Part shown: piece by piece, positions 4,855 to 9,626 of the stretch | How the letters are laid out: every line of letters begins with the position of its first letter | Numbering within the stretch: the stretch's first letter is position 1 | Source: an uncultured Eubacteriales bacterium | GTDB lineage: Bacteria > Bacillota > Clostridia > Oscillospirales > Acutalibacteraceae | Direction of reading: 5' to 3' | NCBI GenBank assembly: GCA_900319615.1 | Contig: ONPE01000040.1 | Span: 1-9,626, forward strand | Length of the DNA: 9,626 bases | Position numbers and translations under genes: made by a program | Notes under the pieces: generated by a model | What the model saw: the letters and a program-made list of their open reading frames with translations, nothing else | What the model was told of the DNA's origin: nothing | The model's database searches: none

Positions 4855-7086
4855 TTATTCATCATCTTTTTTCTCGAGCTCTTTGAGCTCCTTCTTGTCC
4901 TTATACATCTCTGTGTCCGCGCGATAGAAGATCTCGTTGAGCTTTCTGTCGGTTTTGGGGTCGTACTCCGATATTCCGACAGCCACCACGATACCGCCGT
5001 TTTCGATATTCTTGCGGCTGTTTTCGCGGATGGAGTCGACCAGCTCGCTGCGGCTGTCATAGTCCCTGCCGCGCAGGATGACGGTGAACTCATCGCCGCC
5101 GATACGGTAGACGGGGCTGTGGGCGAAGACGTCGCAGATCATCCGGCACGCCTCGCAGATCAGCTTGTCGCCTGCGGCGTGACCCTGACTATCGTTGACG
5201 ATCTTTAGCCCGTTGATATCGCAAACTGCGACGGCAAAGCCGGAGACAACTCCGCCCTCGATCTCTTTATCGAGGTTCTTCACCGTCTGCTGATAGGCGT
5301 GGCTGTTCCCGACGGAGGTCATGGCGTCTTTGTACGCGAGATCCTGCATCCGCTCTAACTCCGTCTGCCGTTTGAACATCAGGCGGTAGACTGCGAAGAT
5401 TATCAGAACAGCTATCGTTATCAGCACTATACGGATGAAGTTGTTCACCGTAAGCGACTGGTTGAGGCGCTTCATCTGAGCGTCGACATACTCTGAGTTG
5501 TCGCTGTTTGCGGCTGAGAGCTTATCCTGCTCCGTTACCATGCCGTATCTGCCGTTTATATCTTGTTCTGCTCCGCTGATAGCCTGACCGTTAGCCTGCT
5601 GCATCCATACGACCGAGGTGAACATGATAAGGAACAGCAGCACCAGCCAAACGACGATGGATTTGCCGTAGCGACCCTTTTTATCTTTGCCGAATACCGA
5701 GAGGAAGAATACCAGACCGAGGATGCTCCATACCGTCAGGATTAGGTATGACTCGGTGCCGAGCGTGCTGACAGAGGAGATATTCGGTATCAGGAAGTAC
5801 AGCGCGAAGGCGACCGAGAAAACTACGCCCGCTATAGCGAAGGCGGTCATCTTCCTGTCTTTTTCAGCTCGGGCTTCTTTGAGCGCGGCGGCGGAGGTGT
5901 AGCAGTAGATGATGGTGCCGCCGACGGTGGTTACGTCGACGATCCAGCTGATAGCCGTCCTGCCGAAGAACGGGATGATCGCCGAGCACGCCGCGATGAA
6001 CAGGATCGCGTTGAAGGGGTTGCCGTCTTCGTTCGTCCTGCCGAACCACTTCGGGACGACCTCGTCCTTAGCCAGCGAGTACAGCACGCGCGACGCGGCG
6101 GCGGTGTTGCCGATGATGCCGGTGATGATGCCGCCGAGGGTGGTCACGCCGAGCAGGACGATACCGACGTCGCCCAGAGCCTTCCTTACAGCGTAGAAGG
6201 TAGGCAGAGCCTCGACGCCCTCAACGTTGCCCAGATCGGATATATACTCTACCCAGTTGGCATAGCCCTCGGGCAGCGCCTTGACTGCGAGCAGGCTGAG
6301 CAGGATGTACGCCAGACCTGAGGTTATCAGGGCTATGATAATTATGATAAATGATTTTTTGGTTTTGAATTTGAACTCTTCGGTAGAGTGGGATACCGAT
6401 TCGAAGCCGACGTAAGCCCACGGAGCCAGCGCGATGATGCCTACGATCTGCATTACGGGGTTGGATTTCGACATACCTGAGAAAGCCGGCTGATACGAAG
6501 CCATGCCGCCGCCGTTCCTGACCGCCGCAGCTACAAAGCACACGATGATGCCGCCTATCAGGATGACAGCCATGAGTATCTGCACCCACGCTGATAGCCG
6601 CTTGCTCAGCATACAGATAAAGCAGCAGATGAAGAGCACGCCGATGGTCGCGAGTATCTCGCCGAAGTAGATGTCATAGCCTGCGAGCTGATAGTGGAAC
6701 CCGAACATGAACATATTGCCCAGCAGGTTTCGACCGATCAGCGCGAGCGCCGTAAGGTTCGCCCACACGATGACTATGTATGTCAGCACGAGGAACCATG
6801 CGCTCAAAAAGCCGTGATCGTGTCCCAGAATCAGCTTGGTGTAGGAGTAGGTGCCGCCTGCGTCGGGGTATCGGTTCATCAGATAGTAGTAGTTCCGCCC
6901 GATGACCATCATGATGATCGCGCCTACGGCAAGACCGATGACCGTGCCGACGGGTCCGGCTATGGGCAGGAAGGTTGTGCCCGGCATGACGAAGGCTCCC
7001 CAACCTACGGCGCAGCCGAACGACAGCGCCCACACCCCCAGGGGTGACAGATATTTGGTTAATTTATTTTGTTCGACTTTATTCAT
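4855..7086 (-). CDS. APC-family amino acid permease fused to a C-terminal GGDEF (diguanylate cyclase) domain
   Basis: This is a 743-residue fusion. Residues 1-470 are an APC-superfamily permease with about 12 membrane segments, the unwound TM1 motif GWGAFVMPG (28-36) and AGGTYSYT (77-84). A further segment (about 474-495), a polar stretch (496-548) and another segment (about 549-568) follow; with a cytoplasmic N-terminus this puts the polar stretch outside the cell and the C-terminus inside. A short charged linker leads to the GGDEF domain (about 580-735), with CDINGLKIVNDSQGHAAGDK (D623 as metal ligand) and an intact GGDEF at 663-667. The inhibitory RxxD site upstream is absent (F654, S657). 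An active GGDEF makes cyclic-di-GMP from GTP, so the permease part may sense or carry an amino acid and control the cyclase. The ATG has GAGG 6 nt upstream. It has its own promoter and terminator. The fusion is unbroken in one frame. Substrate and activity are inferred. Confidence 0.92.
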   Translation of the reverse strand: MNKVEQNKLTKYLSPLGVWALSFGCAVGWGAFVMPGTTFLPIAGPVGTVIGLAVGAIIMMVIGRNYYYLMNRYPDAGGTYSYTKLILGHDHGFLSAWFLVLTYIVIVWANLTALALIGRNLLGNMFMFGFHYQLAGYDIYFGEILATIGVLFICCFICMLSKRLSAWVQILMAVILIGGIIVCFVAAAVRNGGGMASYQPAFSGMSKSNPVMQIVGIIALAPWAYVGFESVSHSTEEFKFKTKKSFIIIIIALITSGLAYILLSLLAVKALPEGYANWVEYISDLGNVEGVEALPTFYAVRKALGDVGIVLLGVTTLGGIITGIIGNTAAASRVLYSLAKDEVVPKWFGRTNEDGNPFNAILFIAACSAIIPFFGRTAISWIVDVTTVGGTIIYCYTSAAALKEARAEKDRKMTAFAIAGVVFSVAFALYFLIPNISSVSTLGTESYLILTVWSILGLVFFLSVFGKDKKGRYGKSIVVWLVLLFLIMFTSVVWMQQANGQAISGAEQDINGRYGMVTEQDKLSAANSDNSEYVDAQMKRLNQSLTVNNFIRIVLITIAVLIIFAVYRLMFKRQTELERMQDLAYKDAMTSVGNSHAYQQTVKNLDKEIEGGVVSGFAVAVCDINGLKIVNDSQGHAAGDKLICEACRMICDVFAHSPVYRIGGDEFTVILRGRDYDSRSELVDSIRENSRKNIENGGIVVAVGISEYDPKTDRKLNEIFYRADTEMYKDKKELKELEKKDDE

Positions 7087-7161
7087 CGCGTACCTCGCGG
7101 GATTTTTTGATTATTAATAGGTATTTTTCGCTAATTAGTATTAATTTTCATAATTATTTAT

Positions 7162-7190
7162 ATTATATATCAACAAATGAATATAAGCAA
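7162..7190 (-). promoter_or_regulatory. Probable promoter of the permease-GGDEF gene
   Basis: On the minus strand TTGCTT (7185-7190), 17 bp, then perfect TATAAT (7162-7167). Start near 7155 gives a very A/T-rich leader of about 69 nt with no recognisable riboswitch. The -35 is weak, and the surrounding A/T richness makes chance matches easier. Confidence 0.55.
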
Positions 7191-7239
7191 CATATTTTTG
7201 CATTTTTCTCAAAACTATAATTCGAAAGTCGACCGCATA

Positions 7240-7274
7240 ACAAAAGCGCGGCAGTCGTTAAACTACCGCGCTTT
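7240..7274 (-). terminator. Rho-independent terminator after serS
   Basis: On the minus strand AAAGCGCGG pairs with CCGCGCTTT (9 bp), extended inward by a T-G wobble and AGT/ACT around a TTAACG loop, then TTTTGTTATG. It lies about 52 nt past the serS stop and before the permease promoter. Confidence 0.85.
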
Positions 7275-7326
7275 AAATACCAAGAGGTCGTGTCAGTGTG
7301 ACAGCTTTATTTTACATGATTTTTGA

Positions 7327-8604
7327 TCACTTAATGATCGTTTTGCCGCCCATATACGGTCTGAGAGCCTCGGGGATGCTCACGCTGCCGTCGGCGTTGA
7401 GGTTGTTCTCGAGGAAGGCGATCAGCATACGCGGCGGAGCTACACAGGTGTTGTTGAGGGTGTGGGCGAAATACTTGCCGTTTTTGCCTGTGACGCGGAT
7501 CTTGAGTCTGCGCGCCTGAGCGTCGGTGAGATTGGAGCAGGAGCCGACCTCGAAATACTTCTTCTGTCTGGGACTCCACGCCTCGACGTCGATGGACTTG
7601 ACCTTGAGATCGGCGAGGTCGCCGGAGCAGCACTCGAGGGTGCGTACCGGGATATCGAGGGTGCGGAAGAACTCGACCGTGTTCTGCCACAGCTTATCGA
7701 ACCACATCTTGCTCTCTTCGGGCTTGCAGACGACGATCATCTCCTGCTTCTCGAACTGGTGGATGCGGTAAACGCCGCGCTCCTCCAGACCGTGAGCGCC
7801 CTTCTCTTTTCTGAAGCAGGGAGAATATGAAGTAAGGGTATAGGGCAGGTCTTCTTCCTTAAGGATGGTGTCGATGAACTTACCGATCATGCTGTGCTCG
7901 GAGGTGCCGATCAGGAAGAGGTCTTCGCCCTCGATCTTGTACATCATCGCGTCCATCTCTGCGAAGGACATAACGCCGGATACGACGTTGGAGCGGATCA
8001 TGTAGGGCGGTATGCAGTAGGTAAAGCCCTTGTCGATCATGAAATCGCGCGCGTAAGAGATAACGGCGGAGTGCAGGCGTGCGATATCGCCCATCAGATA
8101 ATAGAAGCCGTTGCCTGCGACCTTGCGTGCTGCGTCGAGGTCGATACCGCTGAGCTTCTCCATGATCTCGGTGTGGTAGGGTACCTCAAAATCGGGGACG
8201 ACCGGCTCGCCGAAGCGCTCGATCTCTACGTTCTCGCTGTCGTCCTTACCTATCGGTACGCTGGGGTCGATGATGTTCGGGATGACCATCATGATCTCGG
8301 TGACCTTCTCGTTGAGCTCGGCTTCTTTCTTCTCGAGCTCCTCGAGCTGAGCGCCCTGAGCGGCTACCTGAGCCTTGAGCTCCTCAGCCTTCTCGCGCTC
8401 GCCGCGGGCAAAGCAGCCGCCGATCTCCTTGGAGATCTTGTTGCGGTTGGCGCGCAGAGAATCCGCCTCGCCCTTGGCGGCTCTCGCCTGCTTATCGAGC
8501 TCGATGACCTCGTCTACCAAAGGGAGCTTTTTGTCCTGAAATTTGTTCTTGATGTTCTGCTTGACTATATCGGGGTTCTCTCTTAAAAATTTGATGTCGA
8601 TCAT
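7327..8604 (-). CDS. serS: Seryl-tRNA synthetase (SerRS)
   Basis: This 425-residue class II synthetase charges tRNA-Ser with serine. The N-terminal tRNA-binding helical arm is a long charged coiled coil (about 30-105, with KGEADSLRANRNKISKEIGG). The catalytic domain has GTSEHS (233-238), motif 2 FRKEKGAHGLEERGVYRIHQ (264-283) followed by FEKQE, DVEAW (339-343), SCSNLTDAQARR (355-366) and motif 3 with R392 in NNTCVAPPRMLIAFLENN. Length is normal for the family. Motifs 2 and 3 differ from the common bacterial wording (GSGLAVGR is replaced by NTCVAPPR), but the key arginines and glutamates are kept. The ATG at 8604 has GAGG 8 nt upstream. It follows parB by 115 nt with no convincing promoter or T-box leader, so it may be read from the parAB transcript. 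Confidence 0.97.
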   Translation of the reverse strand: MIDIKFLRENPDIVKQNIKNKFQDKKLPLVDEVIELDKQARAAKGEADSLRANRNKISKEIGGCFARGEREKAEELKAQVAAQGAQLEELEKKEAELNEKVTEIMMVIPNIIDPSVPIGKDDSENVEIERFGEPVVPDFEVPYHTEIMEKLSGIDLDAARKVAGNGFYYLMGDIARLHSAVISYARDFMIDKGFTYCIPPYMIRSNVVSGVMSFAEMDAMMYKIEGEDLFLIGTSEHSMIGKFIDTILKEEDLPYTLTSYSPCFRKEKGAHGLEERGVYRIHQFEKQEMIVVCKPEESKMWFDKLWQNTVEFFRTLDIPVRTLECCSGDLADLKVKSIDVEAWSPRQKKYFEVGSCSNLTDAQARRLKIRVTGKNGKYFAHTLNNTCVAPPRMLIAFLENNLNADGSVSIPEALRPYMGGKTIIK

Positions 8605-8719
8605 TGTTTTTGCCTCTTTTCAAAGTTTTTCATATACATTTTTATTTGTTATCGCGAGGGGATCCATGACCGCAGCGATCTCGACCGATCAAGCGGCGCA
8701 AACCCGCACGCATAATTGC

Positions 8720-9592
8720 TTATTTGTTCCAAAGCTCCTCGAGCTTTTTTGTGAGCGTGAATAACTCGGACGGGTCGTAGAATTCTATGCACAAGGTTCC
8801 GCCGCCCTTTTTCTTGTTCTCGACGACCGTTACCTTGGTGCCGAGGTGCTCGCTGAGCGAGAGCTCCGCCTCCTTGTACAGGGTCGGTACCGAGGATTTT
8901 TTCTTCGGTTTTTTTGCTGTATTCCCGGTCGCGGAGTTCTTCGCGAGCTTCTCGGTCTCGCGGACGGATAAGCCGTCCTTGACGACCTGCTTTGCTGTTT
9001 GTGTTACGCTGTCCTTAGCTTCTATAGCGAGCAGCGCTCTCGCGTGTCCTGCACTGAGCCTGCCGTCCTCGAGCATATCCTTGACGTCGTCGGGCAGACC
9101 GAGCAGACGCAGGGTGTTGGCGACTGCGGGTCTGGATTTGCCTACGGTACGCGCTACGTCCTCCTGAGAGAAGCCGTACTCGTCTATCAGCGTCTTGTAG
9201 CCCTTCGCCTCTTCAAGCGCGTTCAGATCCTTCCTCTGCAGGTTCTCGATCAGCGCGATCTGCATGGTCTCGCTGTCTGAGAGCTCGCGGATGATCGCCG
9301 GTATCTCGGTGAGCCCGGCTATTCGCGACGCGCGGTATCTGCGCTCGCCTGCCACTATCTGATAGCCGCCGTATATCTGAGGTCTAACTAATATCGGCTG
9401 CAGCACGCCGTGCTCGCTGATGCTGTCGGCAAGCTCCTGCAGAGCCTCTTCGTCGAAGCTGCGGCGCGGCTGATTGCGGTTAGGCTCGATCTGAGATATT
9501 TTCAGGCTGACTATTTCGTTCATATCCTCGGTATCGTTCTCGCTGAATATCGCCGAGAGCCCCTTACCGAGTCCGCCTATCTTCTTAGCCAT
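8720..9592 (-). CDS. parB: Chromosome partitioning protein ParB (Spo0J)
   Basis: This 290-residue DNA-binding CTPase loads at parS sites near the origin and works with ParA in chromosome segregation. It opens with KIGGLGKGLSAIF (4-16), the N-terminal ParA-contact motif. The CTP-binding part follows, with QPRRSFD (41-47), GGYQIVAGERRYRAS (75-89) and ENLQRKDLNALEEA (116-129). A helix-turn-helix lies at about 141-164 (SQEDVARTVGKSRPAVANTL). A lysine-rich linker (KKPKKKSS) precedes the C-terminal dimerisation domain. Length is normal. The ATG is supported by AAGGAG 7 nt upstream and by overlap with the end of parA. No match to the consensus parS palindrome was noticed in the window. Confidence 0.97.
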   Translation of the reverse strand: MAKKIGGLGKGLSAIFSENDTEDMNEIVSLKISQIEPNRNQPRRSFDEEALQELADSISEHGVLQPILVRPQIYGGYQIVAGERRYRASRIAGLTEIPAIIRELSDSETMQIALIENLQRKDLNALEEAKGYKTLIDEYGFSQEDVARTVGKSRPAVANTLRLLGLPDDVKDMLEDGRLSAGHARALLAIEAKDSVTQTAKQVVKDGLSVRETEKLAKNSATGNTAKKPKKKSSVPTLYKEAELSLSEHLGTKVTVVENKKKGGGTLCIEFYDPSELFTLTKKLEELWNK

Positions 9593-9626
9593 TCTTGTTC
9601 TCCTTATGAATGATCTCCTGCGCGAG
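9585..9626 (-). CDS. parA: Chromosome partitioning ATPase ParA (Soj), last 13 codons
   Basis: The minus-strand frame entering from the window edge reads LAQEIIHKENKNG and stops at TAA (9585-9587). Such an LAxEII/V C-terminal helix is typical of ParA. Its stop overlaps the parB start by 8 nt (ATGGCTAA), and the parB SD lies inside it, so the two are probably translationally coupled. Identity rests on this short tail plus the conserved parA-parB order. Confidence 0.7.
   Translation of the reverse strand, partial: LAQEIIHKENKNG

Noticed and set aside
8605..8719. Possible T-box or promoter upstream of serS
   Set aside because: The gap is only 115 nt, with no T-box sequence, no specifier hairpin and no convincing -35/-10 pair.
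8729..8749. AAAGCTC/GAGCTTT hairpin followed by T residues on the plus strand
   Set aside because: It lies inside parB codons for LEELW and there is no plus-strand gene for it to terminate.
8666..8764. Plus-strand 32-codon frame with AGGGG 5 nt before its ATG, antisense to the parB end
   Set aside because: Most of its length is the reverse of conserved parB codons, it has no promoter or recognisable product, and the SD match is short.
1..9626. CRISPR arrays, insertion sequences and consensus parS sites
   Set aside because: No regularly spaced direct repeats, transposase-like frames or TGTTTCACGTGAAACA-like palindromes were seen on reading through both strands.

Overview
The window looks like a chromosomal segment of a low-to-mid GC Gram-positive, most likely a gut-type Clostridia (Oscillospiraceae/Ruminococcus-like). 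This is an inference from strong SD sequences, consensus SigA-type promoters, tRNAs with encoded CCA, a Clostridia-style SerRS, a YczE-like membrane protein and the chromosomal ParA/ParB pair. No phage, plasmid or transposase gene is visible. Almost everything is on the minus strand; the only convincing plus-strand gene is a CpsB/CapC-type phosphatase.

Layout from left to right. (1) Positions 1-175: a tRNA operon on the minus strand (tRNA-Met(CAU), then the first 19 nt of a probable tRNA-Glu) behind a perfect TTGACA-17-TATAAT promoter. (2) 196-888: a YczE/DUF6198-like integral membrane protein. (3) 889-1209: a non-coding stretch holding a small palindrome, a compound interspersed repeat (one palindromic unit apparently inserted inside another in reverse orientation) and the promoter of the next gene. 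(4) 1210-1911: a CpsB/CapC (YwqE) PHP-type tyrosine phosphatase on the plus strand, with a hairpin after it. (5) 1963-4677, minus strand: a membrane-anchored sugar-phosphate transferase followed by a PAS-degenerate GGDEF-HD-GYP-PAS signalling protein. (6) 4855-7086: an APC-family amino acid permease fused to a C-terminal GGDEF domain, with its own promoter and terminator. (7) 7327-9626: serS, parB and the last codons of parA, whose stop overlaps the parB start.

The most interesting part is the centre. A probable diguanylate cyclase whose sensor module is a complete amino acid transporter lies next to a probable cyclic-di-GMP phosphodiesterase (HD-GYP). Between them is an initiating glycosyl-1-phosphate transferase, and a capsule-type tyrosine phosphatase lies just beyond. 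This suggests an amino-acid-responsive cyclic-di-GMP circuit tied to surface polysaccharide synthesis. The individual domains are clear from sequence; the circuit is inferred from proximity. The two ends (tRNAs; serS/parAB) are ordinary housekeeping loci, the latter suggesting the replication-origin side of the chromosome.
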